Shown in pieces: positions 44,104 through 54,397 of a DNA stretch of 64,000 nucleotides; within the stretch, counting starts at the first letter, position 1, and the number at the start of each line of letters is the position of its first letter. The DNA lies in contig OX463829.1 of NCBI GenBank assembly GCA_949825045.1, positions 21,670,715-21,734,714 of the forward strand, written 5' to 3'. The notes beneath the pieces are model-generated. The model was not told the DNA's origin and did no database searches. It saw only the letters and a list, made by a program, of their open reading frames with translations. Made by a program: the position numbers and the translations under genes. Source of the DNA: Argyresthia goedartella (Eukaryota; Arthropoda; Insecta; Lepidoptera; Argyresthiidae).

Positions 44104-47093
44104 TGGATACCACACCCGGTAGGATTAAACCTAGTGCATTGAGATTGGCCTTTTTTAACGCTGATGGCTTGAAAAGACAAAGTGACTTAGTATCCGCCTT
44201 CCTATCAGACCACCAAATTGACATTCTCCTTGTACAGGAGACTTTCCTTAAACCCCAACACAGAAACCCCAACATTTCTAATTATAAATTGATTAGAAAT
44301 GATCGCACTAATGGAATTCGTGGGGGCACGGCAATCTATTATCGGAGAAGCCTGCACGTCTCCCCGTGTGACTGTCCACCGCTTCAAAACATAGAAGCCT
44401 CAGTTTGCCGAATAGCAATGAGGGGTCATCAAACTATTACTATCGCCTCATGCTACCAAAGACAGGGCTCAACAGACAGTCTTAGGCAACTCAAGGAGGC
44501 TGACATCTCCTCCCTTCTTAGTTTGGGTGATTCCGTCATCATTGCGGGTGACCTCAATAGCAAACATGTCGATTGGAACTGTAGAGTGACAAACTCAAAC
44601 GGTCCTCTCTTAAAGAAAGCCACCGAGAAATTTGCTATTGAACTACTAGCCCCAATGACTCCTACGCACTTTCCTAAGAACAACCCGGACTCGGAAGGTG
44701 ACATCCTCGATATTATGCTTCTTAAAAACATTCTTCTCCCAATAAGAGGGTTAGAAGTATTCCATGAACTGATATCCGACCATCGCCCCGTGATATCTAT
44801 ACTTGGTGATATTGAACCCCGCCCGCCCGCCATAAAATCAACCATAGACTGGACTTTGCTCCACAACACATTTAAGAGAAACTCCCCCTCCGAAGAATTA
44901 GAAAGAATCCCACAAGTCATTGATTCTCAATCTGATGTTAACATAGCTATAGAGTCGCTGACTTCGCACATCCAGAAGTCAATTCAAGCCTGTACTAAGC
45001 CGGTAAACTCATCTGGTGATAGTAGGTGGAGATTACCTGAGGATATACGCGACCTCATCCGTGAGATGCGCGCTGCCACCAGAGCCTATGATAACTTCCC
45101 GAGCACTGACAACAAAATCGCAATGCGTCGTTCCCAGCAATTAGTTAAAACTGCCATCAAAAATCACAAATCCCAGAGATGGGATCAACTTCTGGTAGAG
45201 CTCACCCCAGATCATCAGGCTTACTGGAGGTTAGCGCGCACTCTCAAATCGGACGCGGTCGTGGATATCCCAGCCCTCTCCAAACCCGACAAATCACTAG
45301 CTTTCGAGGATGCTGACAAGGCTGAGTGTCTGGCTGACAGTTTAGAGGGTCAATGTTCATTGTCAAATGAACCTTTTGACCAATCCCACGTAGACCTGGT
45401 GGACTCTGAAGTAGTCAGACGCTCATCACTTCCCCCTCAAGATACTATCGAGCTAGTTAACATCGATGAGGTCAATCTTATTATCAAGGAACTTCACTCC
45501 AATAAAGCCCCTGGCTCTGACGGAATTGCTAACCGGGTTCTTAAGAACCTCTCCTACCCCCTTCTAGTCCTATTGGTGACCATTCTGAATTCCGCCATTG
45601 CCACCTGTATGTTCCCGGATGCATGGAAGGAAGCTGATGTGATAGGAATTCATAAACCGGGTAAAGATAGATCGATACCAACCAGTTACCGCCCTATCAG
45701 TCTCCTTAAATCCTTTGGCAAGATCTATGAGAGGGTGTTAAACAGACGACTGAAGGCAATAGCCTTCGGTAGAGGCCTCGTTCCAGACGAGCAGTTTGGT
45801 TTTAGAAACGGTCATTCCTGTGTCCACCAGGTACACAGGATCACCGAATTTATTTTGGACGGTTTCAATCAAAAGAAGCCGAAAGGAACGGGTGCCTTAT
45901 TTTTCGATGTGGCTAAAGCGTTTGACAAGGTTTGGCACAACGGCCTGATTTACAAGCTGTACAACTTGAATTTCCCTGACAGACTGGTTCTTATTATCAG
46001 AGACTTTCTCTCTAATAGGAACTTTAGGTATAGAGTGGAAGGCACTCACTCTAGACCTCATCCAATTAAGGCGGGAGTCCCACAAGGCTCTGTGCTCTCG
46101 CCTCTCCTATTCTCACTCTTCACTAGTGACATCCCCAAACATCACAACGTACAGCTTGCCCTCTTCGCCGATGACACAGCTCTCTATTACTCTGGTAGGA
46201 ATAGAGAAATAGTCATTAAAAGGCTCCAAATAGCCGCCACTCTCTTGGGCGATTGGTTCAAGAAGTGGCGGATTGAACTCAACCCAGAAAAAAGCCAGGC
46301 TATATTCTTCTCCCGCTTCACACCACTCAGTGAGTGGTCTCGTTTACCACAAATCTCCCTGTTTGGTCGGGCTATTCCATGGACTCGCCAAGTGAAATAC
46401 CTTGGAGTGACACTGGATAGCCGTCTCACCTTCGGACCGCACATAAGAATTGTGAGGAATAAAGCCAAATTCGTTTTAAGCCGGCTTAACCCGCTTATTC
46501 AATCCAAGAGCAAACTCTCCTTACGCAATAAGCTAAGATTGTACTTAGCTTGCGTCCGTCCTATTTTTACATATGCTAGTGTGGTGTTTGCGCACGTGGC
46601 CAAAACCCACCTAGATACTCTCCAAACCCTCCAAAATAAATTTCTCCGTCGAGCCACGGGTGCCCCGTGGTTTGTGCGAAATTATGATCTCCACAAAGAC
46701 CTGAAAGTGCCTACCATCCGCGACTTCATTAAGAAAGCTTCTACTCGATACTTCGATAGAGCTCAACATCACTCCAACCCCCTTATTCGTTTCGCGGCTG
46801 ACTACGCTGCAAACCCCGAGGCAACCCAACCGAGAAGACGCCCCCGTAACATCCTTTTAGACCCGGAAGACGCCATTACGGCGCAATTAAATTTACTGTT
46901 ACCCCCGGACACAGACAACCCCGACCCGACTCTTCCCACCCGCCCCTTATACATCCACCGCCCGCGCACGCGCAGGCGGAGGCGGCTAACAAGAACACCC
47001 GCACCAGACACTGCACAAGCCGAAAGCACCCCACATGACGCCGTACACTCTACGCCGGCACAAGTCACACTTAGACGCAGCGACACACCTTAG
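44103..47093 (+). CDS. Jockey ORF2: AP endonuclease-reverse transcriptase, 996 aa
   Basis: The ATG overlaps the ORF1 stop codon. Residues about 15-235 are an APE-type endonuclease: LRLAFFNADGLKRQSDL, DILLVQETFLKP, GGTAIYYRRSL, SVIIAGDLNSKHVDWN, GDILDIMLL and SDHRPVISIL. The RT follows: NKAPGSDGIANRVLKNL, EADVIGIHKPGKDRSIPTSY, RPISLLKSFGKIYERVL, QFGFRNGHSCVHQVHRI, FFDVAKAFDKVWHNGLIYKL, GVPQGSVLSPLLFSLF and LALFADDTALYYSG (catalytic FADD). The thumb and C-terminal part (VKYLGVTLDSRLTFGPHI, KFLRRATGAPWFVRN) are complete. The protein nicks target DNA and primes reverse transcription there. All catalytic motifs are present and the length is full for the clade. Confidence 0.92.
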   Translation: MDTTPGRIKPSALRLAFFNADGLKRQSDLVSAFLSDHQIDILLVQETFLKPQHRNPNISNYKLIRNDRTNGIRGGTAIYYRRSLHVSPCDCPPLQNIEASVCRIAMRGHQTITIASCYQRQGSTDSLRQLKEADISSLLSLGDSVIIAGDLNSKHVDWNCRVTNSNGPLLKKATEKFAIELLAPMTPTHFPKNNPDSEGDILDIMLLKNILLPIRGLEVFHELISDHRPVISILGDIEPRPPAIKSTIDWTLLHNTFKRNSPSEELERIPQVIDSQSDVNIAIESLTSHIQKSIQACTKPVNSSGDSRWRLPEDIRDLIREMRAATRAYDNFPSTDNKIAMRRSQQLVKTAIKNHKSQRWDQLLVELTPDHQAYWRLARTLKSDAVVDIPALSKPDKSLAFEDADKAECLADSLEGQCSLSNEPFDQSHVDLVDSEVVRRSSLPPQDTIELVNIDEVNLIIKELHSNKAPGSDGIANRVLKNLSYPLLVLLVTILNSAIATCMFPDAWKEADVIGIHKPGKDRSIPTSYRPISLLKSFGKIYERVLNRRLKAIAFGRGLVPDEQFGFRNGHSCVHQVHRITEFILDGFNQKKPKGTGALFFDVAKAFDKVWHNGLIYKLYNLNFPDRLVLIIRDFLSNRNFRYRVEGTHSRPHPIKAGVPQGSVLSPLLFSLFTSDIPKHHNVQLALFADDTALYYSGRNREIVIKRLQIAATLLGDWFKKWRIELNPEKSQAIFFSRFTPLSEWSRLPQISLFGRAIPWTRQVKYLGVTLDSRLTFGPHIRIVRNKAKFVLSRLNPLIQSKSKLSLRNKLRLYLACVRPIFTYASVVFAHVAKTHLDTLQTLQNKFLRRATGAPWFVRNYDLHKDLKVPTIRDFIKKASTRYFDRAQHHSNPLIRFAADYAANPEATQPRRRPRNILLDPEDAITAQLNLLLPPDTDNPDPTLPTRPLYIHRPRTRRRRRLTRTPAPDTAQAESTPHDAVHSTPAQVTLRRSDTP

Positions 47094-47268
47094 TTGTGCC
47101 CGGCTACGTTAAATCACACCACTCACCACAACCCTCCCAGGTTGGGCCTCTCCCCCGGTAGGGCACGCACTCACGTGAAACAGAACAATTGTGGCGGGGA
47201 CTATCTGTTCCGCCCCCCAAGGCAAAGTTTTTAAAGACTAAAGTCTAAAACAAAAAAAATCAATTAAA
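47094..47268 (+). other. 3' UTR of the Jockey element
   Basis: It runs from the ORF2 stop to the A-rich end, where the 12-bp duplication begins. It includes CCCCGGTAGGGC-like GC-rich stem candidates. Confidence 0.6.
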
Positions 47269-47280
47269 ACAGGGTCCTAT
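47269..47280 (+). repeat. Target-site duplication (right) of the Jockey element
   Basis: ACAGGGTCCTAT, identical to 42067-42078. Confidence 0.85.
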
Positions 47281-47477
47281 GAAAATAAAGGTGATACAAA
47301 ATACCAAACTGTACAGCTCAGCAAGTATCCAGCTGAACAGACTGGAAAATGGCATGTAAGTAGCATAACACTACACATGACCTTCTTCTTTAAAATTAAA
47401 ACATTTAAGAGGTCCTTTATTCTGATTGATAACCATTGAACTAGTAAGGCGGTCACGCGCCGCGGTAAACCTTCTTA

Positions 47478-48104
47478 TTGGTACTTTACTCATTTCTTGC
47501 TTATCACTTCTTATGTTCCGTAGATAAGCTAACAGCTCATCCGGCTCCCCGAACTGCGCAGCTTCAGCCCCTAACCGAACCGCCCTGTCTTCTGTTCCAA
47601 AAATTATACATTCTACTGCCCGTGTGTCCCGCCGAGCAGCCGGCCGAACAGCTGATACTGACCCAGGCGCCGCCGTCAGTCGACTTGAGTACTAATAGTG
47701 TTATCAATAACGCCTCCTTCTCTCGGACAAAGGATAGGTATATAATGTACAGCGATGAACTTGGAAAAAATATGGGTTTACAACTTAGTCAGCGCGTGGG
47801 CCAGGCAATATTAAATAACTGTATGCCTGGCGCCACATATTCACAAATATTAAACAAAGTGTTGTCATCGCAGTTTTTAGAACCAACCACCCTAATTATT
47901 TTAATTGGTAGAAGGGAAAATGTATCTAAAAAACTAATTACTAAATACTTTTCCAAATTAAATTCTTTACAAAATGTAGATAGAATAATCTTGTTTGCGT
48001 TTCTCTTCAGCCAATCTTTGTCACAACATGAAAATCATATAAGACATGCTTATAATACATTTATACACACATTGACATGTCGTCATACTGAAAAATTTTG
48101 CTAA
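47478..48104 (+). CDS. ORF1 fragment of a CR1-like LINE
   Basis: About 208 residues; the beginning (MVLYSFLAYHFLCSVDKLT) is doubtful. The core KNMGLQLSQRVGQAILNNCM, YSQILNKVLSSQFLEPTTLI, ILIGRRENVSKKLITKYFSK and RIILFAFLFSQSLSQHENHI aligns by eye with 14374-14868. The reading ends at 48104 at the left arm of a perfect hairpin, where homologous sequence would be expected to continue, so it is truncated. ORF2 of the same or a related copy follows at 48443. Confidence 0.55.
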   Translation: MVLYSFLAYHFLCSVDKLTAHPAPRTAQLQPLTEPPCLLFQKLYILLPVCPAEQPAEQLILTQAPPSVDLSTNSVINNASFSRTKDRYIMYSDELGKNMGLQLSQRVGQAILNNCMPGATYSQILNKVLSSQFLEPTTLIILIGRRENVSKKLITKYFSKLNSLQNVDRIILFAFLFSQSLSQHENHIRHAYNTFIHTLTCRHTEKFC

Positions 48105-48140
48105 AAATATTTTCCAATATTTGTATTGGAAAATATTTTT
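48103..48140. repeat. Perfect hairpin, 17-bp arms and 4-nt loop
   Basis: AAAAATATTTTCCAATA, loop TTTG, then the exact complement; it lies on the stop codon of the preceding frame. Confidence 0.9.
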
Positions 48141-48442
48141 ATTTGACTAAGGATAGGTATTACCTATCTAGGTTTTTTAGGAAAACAGATAGCACAGTCA
48201 CTATCTTATTTTATTTTGAACTCAGTCAAGTTTTTGACTAATGAAACGCCTGCTTCTATTGAGCAGTGTAATAATAATGACATGTACTCCTTGGAATCTG
48301 TTCCAAGCTCTTTAAATTAACCCATAGGACAACAGAGAGTAACTCTGGCAGTAATATCAATATTTGTATAAATATACCTTCATCTTGCCCATTTAATCAA
48401 GTTACTAGTAATGAAAAATGTAAAAGTAAGAATATTTTAAAC

Positions 48443-50195
48443 GTGGTTCATCAAAATATACAGGGCATGTTAAGTAAAGAACTGGAAATTGAGTTATTCA
48501 TGAACTGTAATAATATTGATATTTTATGTATAACAGAGCACTTTTTAAAGAGTTATCAGTTCATGTTCAACTTTAATAACCACCACGTTGCTAGTTCGTT
48601 CAACAGAAAAACAGCTGATCGCGGTGGCTCCTTAATACTTGTAAATAATCGTTTTAAATATAAGGAACGAGTTGACATAGTGAGCCTGTCTGTTGAGCGT
48701 ACCATGGAAATAGCCTGTATTGAACTTGAACAACTTATTGTAATGAGCGTATACAGACCACCAGATTCATCCTTTGATTTATTCGAAAAGAAAATGGATG
48801 AAGTGTTGATTAAAATCAGCGATAAAAACAATTTTTTTATAATTTGTGGTGATTTTAATGTTAATCTGTTAGAGGATAATAATATTTGTACTAGATTAAA
48901 ATCTTTATTTTTATGTCACAACATGAACTATCTGTTTTTGGAGCCTACTAGAATTACTGCAACATCTGCTACCTGCATTGACAATATATTTACTAACATT
49001 ACGCCCATTTTCAAATCGGTCATCAATAAATTAACCTCTGATCACTCTGGTCAGATAGGTATATTCAATATTAAAATAAAAAAGGACCAAAAAGAGGATA
49101 TTACATGTGTGCCCGTTAGTGACACTCGGCTTGAACGCTACAGGAATAATATTTTAGATAAACTATGGGAAATACCATACAGTGACGATCCAAATTTGTT
49201 GTACAACTCAGTATTTAACCTTGTCAAAAATGAATATGATACGGTATTTAAATCAAAAACTATAAAAGTTAATAACAAAGCTTTGTTTAGTGATTGGGCG
49301 ACAGTTGGAAATCATAGGAGCAGACGAAGATTATATGAACTCTATGAAGAGAAATCATATAACAAAAATACGGCCTTTTTAGATTATGTTCGTAGTTATT
49401 CAAAAATGTTTAAACGCGTTTGTGCCGTAGCTAAATCTAATTTCATTAAAAACAAAATTGAATCTAGTAGCAATGTAATGAAAACGACTTGGCAAATTAT
49501 AAACAGAGAGACTGGAAAGGCCAAAGCTACACATAATAACTTCAAGCTTAAGATAGATAATCAATTGCTAAGTACAGACCTAGAAGTAGCAAAAGCTTTC
49601 GAAAATTTCTTTATGGACATTCCAGTTTCAACAACCAAGTCTTTAAATTCATCTCCCGCTGCTGCTGAATCTATACTTAAACAAAACTTTGAGGAATATA
49701 AAACAGATTTTAAATTTAGGCACGTAAATAATGAAGACATTGTAAAAGCGTTTAAATCCCTGGAAATGAAAAAGACAGCTGACGCCCATGGTATATCAGT
49801 AAAAATTATTAGTTCCATTGTAGATTGTATTGCACCTCACCTTTGTTGTATATTTAATCAATGTATAGATAATGGTGTGTTTCCTGACTTGATGAAACTA
49901 AGTAAAGTTATACCTTTATTCAAAGCTGGTAGTACATCAGACCCCACCAATTTTAGACCCATATCGATACTACCAACGCTTAGCAAAATATTTGAAAAAC
50001 TCATACTTAATCAATTGCAAAGTCATTTTTATCTCAATAATTTAATTCATATTGCTCAGTTTGGTTTCACAAAGGGTCGTTCAACAGCCGATGCTGGTGT
50101 TGAACTAATCGACAATATTTTGATGCCTGGGAAGACGCAATGGATGCAATAGGTGTCTTCTGCGATCTATCCAAGGCTTTTGATTGCGCTTGAAG
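48443..50195 (+). pseudogene. CR1-like LINE ORF2: endonuclease and first part of RT
   Basis: The frame is open for 569 codons from 48443. The endonuclease is well kept: VVHQNIQGMLSKELEIELF, DILCITEHFLKSYQF, SSFNRKTADRGGSLILVNN, LIVMSVYRPPDSSFDLF, FFIICGDFNVNLLEDN and TSDHSGQIGIF. RT starts with KKTADAHGISVKIISSIV, LSKVIPLFKAGSTSDPTNFR, PISILPTLSKIFEKLILNQL and QFGFTKGRSTADAGVELIDN. A frameshift near 50125 leads to AIGVFCDLSKAFDC in another frame, and similarity ends at about 50195, before FADD. Truncation of the 3' end removes the catalytic centre, so it cannot act. The start at 48443 lies in the endonuclease, so upstream residues are probably missing. Confidence 0.8.
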
Positions 50196-50389
50196 CTTTG
50201 ACTTCATCGCCACTAACCGCTCGCAATGCATTGACAAACAAATTGAGGGTAATTTATCAGAATAATACTCACTAAAGAAGAATATCGTTCACTTCGCGAC
50301 ACAATGACATTCAAGTTACTGCAGTTATTGTGATTTTGTAAATATCCCAGTTATAAAGCATTAATGTCTCATTTAACAGAGTTTGTGAA

Positions 50390-51300
50390 AGCTAAAATAA
50401 TTGTGTATTGGGAAGAAAACCACAGCATTAAAAGTATATCTAGATAATTAGGAATCGCCGTAAGTATAAGTTATAAGTATTTATTATACTCAATTGTAAC
50501 ACAATTTTTTGTTTCGTGAACATAGGTTTAGTGACGAAACTACTAATAAACCTAGATATATCTCTTACAGAGAAACACCGTCCGTTAGTTGATTCGCAAA
50601 TAGGTATTAAGAAAGGAAAGCGTAACGGCCCGGCCCGGTCAAATCGTTAGGCTCCACACTAGTGATGCAACGAATACGAATACGAATATTCGTATTCGCC
50701 GAATAATAGACATTTACCGAATATTCGTATTCGGCAAATACGCGCGTCGGTCGTCGGCACGTAAAAATACGACGTGTGCATAGGGCCTTACTAAACCGCA
50801 ACGACGACGCGACGACGGGGGACTCCCCGGCCATAGTTTATACAGTGCCCCGGATCCGGGAGTTTCCCTATCATAACGAACCGTGGATTGATTCATTCAT
50901 TCCTTTCATTCATTCCATTTGTCAGTCGAAAGCCAAAGTTAAGCAAGAGAGTAGTAGAGTAAATTTTATGTTTTTAAATAAAAAATTGTCTATTGTAAAT
51001 TTTAATTATTAGGATAATAGAAATTCATCAATTAAATTAGTATTTTATTACCACGGCGAGATATTCGTATTCGTATTCACCGAATAGAAGGTTTGATATT
51101 CGTATTCGTAAAAGTAGTATTCGTTGCATCACTACTCCACACCGAAGAACCATGTAAGACGACTCGATCAACTGCCGTAACATATACTATTTCACTCGAA
51201 ACATTAAGGAAACATTTGCATGCAGCTGCAAGCCACAAGTATAAACCGGCCAAAAAAAATTATCTCACCGAAGCCCATCGCTGAGCCAGAATGACATTCG
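50390..51300 (+). pseudogene. Tc1-like transposase N-terminal relic, split by a hAT MITE
   Basis: Left part (about 50390-50650): VKAKIIVYWEENHSIKSISR and LVDSQIGIKKGKRNGPARS suggest the paired-like HTH and GRPR-type linker. Right part (51143-51300): HTEEPCKTTRSTAVTYTISL, ETLRKHLHAAASHKYKPAKK and NYLTEAHR match the second HTH and following Tc1 sequence. The two parts join if the element at 50660-51134 and one copy of its 8-bp duplication are set aside. Stops and frameshifts are frequent and the catalytic domain is missing. Confidence 0.6.
50660..51134. mobile_element. 475-bp hAT-type MITE
   Basis: The element begins TAGTGATGCAACGAATAC and ends with the inverted GTATTCGTTGCATCACTA form (one or two differences). 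It is flanked on both sides by the 8-bp CTCCACAC (50652-50659 and 51135-51142). 8-bp duplications and TAGTGATG-type ends are hAT features. Subterminal arrays of CGAATACGAAT and ATTCGTATTCG include a perfect 22-bp palindrome at 50677-50698, possible transposase binding sites. No transposase is encoded. Confidence 0.85.
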
Positions 51301-51394
51301 CATCAAATTATCTTAATTTTGATAGGGAGAATCAAAAGAAAGGAGAGGAGAGAAAGAGGAGAGAGAGACAATTTGATGATACAAACTACCCAAA

Positions 51395-51710
51395 GAGCCA
51401 TCGAATGAAGTATACTGAATATAAAACTAAGAAATAGAAGAACAAATGCAGTAATAAGAAGTACTACTAAAGTTATAGACGCCCTACACCATTGCAAAAA
51501 CCTAAAGTGGAAATCGGCCGGCCATGTTGAAAGGAGAAAGATGGACAAAAAAGATAACCTTATGGAAAGGCCCACCAGGCAAGAGAAACAGAGGTAGCCA
51601 CAAAATATTGAAAACAACAGGAAAGAACTGGACTGAAAACGCAATAAATAGGCAAACGTGGAGAAAAATGGAGGAGGCCTTTACTCAGTATTGGAGCCCT
51701 TAATATTATG
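51395..51710 (+). mobile_element. RTE-type LINE, 3' terminal fragment
   Basis: In shifting frames one reads HHCKNLKWKSAGHVERR, GPPGKRNRGSHKILKTTGK and NWTENAINRQTWRKMEEAF, then TQYWSP, the usual RTE C-terminus; TTATTA repeats follow at about 51850. Confidence 0.7.
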
Positions 51711-54397
51711 CATGATTTCAATTAATTTATAATTCAATAATAATTAATCCATATTTATATAATTAAGTAACTACCTATATCAAATATCTTAAGATAAAAT
51801 CGAAAAATGTAAAAATGAATTTGTAATTTATTATTAAGTAATAAACAAGGCTTTATTATTATTTATTATTATCTTATGTTGTATTACGCAGTGTGAATTA
51901 TTAGATAAATAACCTAATTATTGTTTTGCCAGCTATTGGGGTTGGATGTGGTCAATGGGCCCAGGGCAGATGGTTGATTTGGGATAAATAAAGAAAAATT
52001 CTGAAAAATTTACGGATATACCCAAGTCAAGTCAAGTCAAGGATATACCCACGGATAGTTTGTTAGTTCGATCTCTGTTGTGATAGATGGCGCTTTTGTA
52101 GAACTCCTGGGAGGTCAGCTATCTACTTGGGTGACTGTTATTTGTAAAAACAAATATACAGTAAGTAATTAAGAAAATATACTTAATATATTTTCACCTT
52201 GGAATATATTTTTAAACTCAAATTAGACCTTAGAAATTAATTCCTCGCATCCTAGAACCTATAAAAAGTGGTATCACACAAGATGTCGTGTCTAATAGAT
52301 GCCCATCTATTAAAAGTACCCACAAACATAACAAGCCAAGGTCGCGCACAAGTTGCTTGCGGTGGTTTCATAAATTCTTAAGGTGATACGAAAAAATATA
52401 TATAAAAGGAACGAGAATGTAAATGAAAGTGACAGCGTTAATTAATTCCACATAAGAAAGAAAAGAGAGCGCAATAAATACGCTCGACTCAAGCTAAAAT
52501 AACGTAGCGTCAAACCACATAAAAAATGTGTAAAAATAGGCATACCTACTTGTTAAAAATATTTTCAAATAGAGTTTACGACTACATAATATTCACATTT
52601 TGAATGCAGTTCCGCAATGAAATTAGTTAGGATTTCAGAATTACAGGAAAAAATAAAATAATTTAGAGGTATTTTCGTAATTAAATAAACATTAAACCAA
52701 AAATCTAATCTGTAGATGACTTTATAGTGGAGTAAATGGATTCGAAAAAAACCCATATTGTTTTTCGTAACACCTTAAGACCATACCTAAGACCGTAAAT
52801 TTCAAAGACTTGGCACAAACTGCACGATTCTTTTGAATTCCTCCTTTAGCTATATGACGTCCAGCACATTACGGATAGGTATCGGATAAGTAGTTTTCAT
52901 GTCCTTGACGCTAATTGCGTCTACATTCTCTGATTCCATCGGTTTGTGCTGTTGCGTGATTGCGTGTATAGTACCTTGCGAGGGTCTACTCCCATCTGCC
53001 CCGGAATGGAATTCAGGGTCGCCAGTATCGCACCTGATAGCTTTAAAGGTGCCTCCAGGCTGGTCGCACCTCTAACTTGCAACAGCCTCCACCTGTCGAT
53101 CCTAACTAGTTCAGTCTGAAAGTCCTTCATCCTAACTAGTTAAGGATGAAAATAGGTATCTGCTACCCACACAACCAAGGTGAAAACCTATTATACCTAT
53201 AGTATCTCCTACACATTGTCCCAAAGGCCTAGTCGTGGTATGATACTTTTGACCAATAACCAATAGTGGCAAAAAGTTACATTGGTGAATACCTACTTAA
53301 TTCGTCGCCTCCAAAATAATACCCTATCCTAGGTCAACAATGCCGTAAGATAACAAAAATAACCATGGCTGCGTATTCTCTGACGTAATCACGTAATAGC
53401 TCTTGTGAACTCGCGCTTGGCCGGTCGAGAATCGTTTCCAGTCTGGTGAACCCCTTCTACACATAGGATTGCGACATTCAGATCCATGGAAACAGATATA
53501 GCTACAAAAACAATAGCGATAGAGCCGATTTTACAGTAGCTGTGACGTGTGCGCAAACGCATGTCAACAGAACAAATGGTCATATATCTTGAACTTCGTA
53601 CATTCTATTGAAGGTATTGTGTTGGTAGAAAGTTACTCATTAATAGTATGTTGTACGTTGTACCTACGCATTAATACATTCTTAAAAATCGTTATAGCTG
53701 GAATAAAGCTTGTAATGGTGATCTTTTTTATCAGGGCACAGGATTTTAACAACGCATTATAATTATTTTTACCTAAGTTAGGCTTACTGTGGCCTTTACA
53801 ATGACTCTCCATCTGTTTTATATACCTCCACCATTATTCTAAGCCTCCACCTCTAATAGTTTACAAATTTTCCGAGACAAAATCTAAATAACTACACAAC
53901 CATTTATATTATGGACGTACATGTTCGAACATTGCATTGTTATTGTGCTTAGTATTCAGTCGTTGAACCGACAGTGAACGGTACACTATAAATAAAAAAG
54001 GAGTGCGAGGGTACTTACTATCTTTTAGTTCTGTAAGTAGTTTATCTTTTGTACATTGTGTCAAGCTCATTCATGGCCCATGACGCTCGTAATAAAAAAA
54101 TATTAACAACACTAACTAACCTACAATAGACTTATAAACCTACTCACCTACGAGTACGTAAACGACAGTACAATAGCAGCATTAATTCAAAACAAACTCA
54201 TAAAATGGAAATCAAGGTCGACCGACCGATGCATGACACCTCGATGGTCACCGAATATTTCTGTTCATTACAAAACTACGGCGTCATCAGCAAGACGATT
54301 ACCTCATACCTCTACCTATTTTTAGATAACCACGCAAAAATTTACGCCCTAGTAACCATCTAGCCGCCAACCAGCACGAACGCGTGCAACTCACAAC
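51711..54397. other. Non-coding stretch upstream of UGT gene 1
   Basis: AT-rich, no gene recognised. Notable bits: AAGTCAAGTCAAGTCAAGG at about 52025; the palindrome AATAGATGCCCATCTATT near 52297; and a TATAAATA at 53987-53994 that could serve the UGT gene if it has a long 5' UTR. A minus-strand open frame at 52921-53130 has no recognisable domain. Confidence 0.35.

Larger units (their letters stand above)
42079..47268 (+). mobile_element. Full-length Jockey-type LINE, both ORFs open
   Basis: The element is 5.19 kb long and flanked by a 12-bp direct duplication. It has a GC-rich 5' UTR of about 345 bp, ORF1 (gag-like), ORF2 (endonuclease-RT), a 175-bp 3' UTR and an A-rich 3' end (AAAACAAAAAAAATCAATTAA). 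No stop or frameshift is seen in either ORF. The intact target duplication and complete 5' end indicate a recent full-length retrotransposition. It is the best candidate in the window for a competent element. Confidence 0.85.

Noticed and set aside
52921..53130. Minus-strand 69-codon frame (ELVRIDRWRLLQVRG)
   Set aside because: No family resemblance or gene context.
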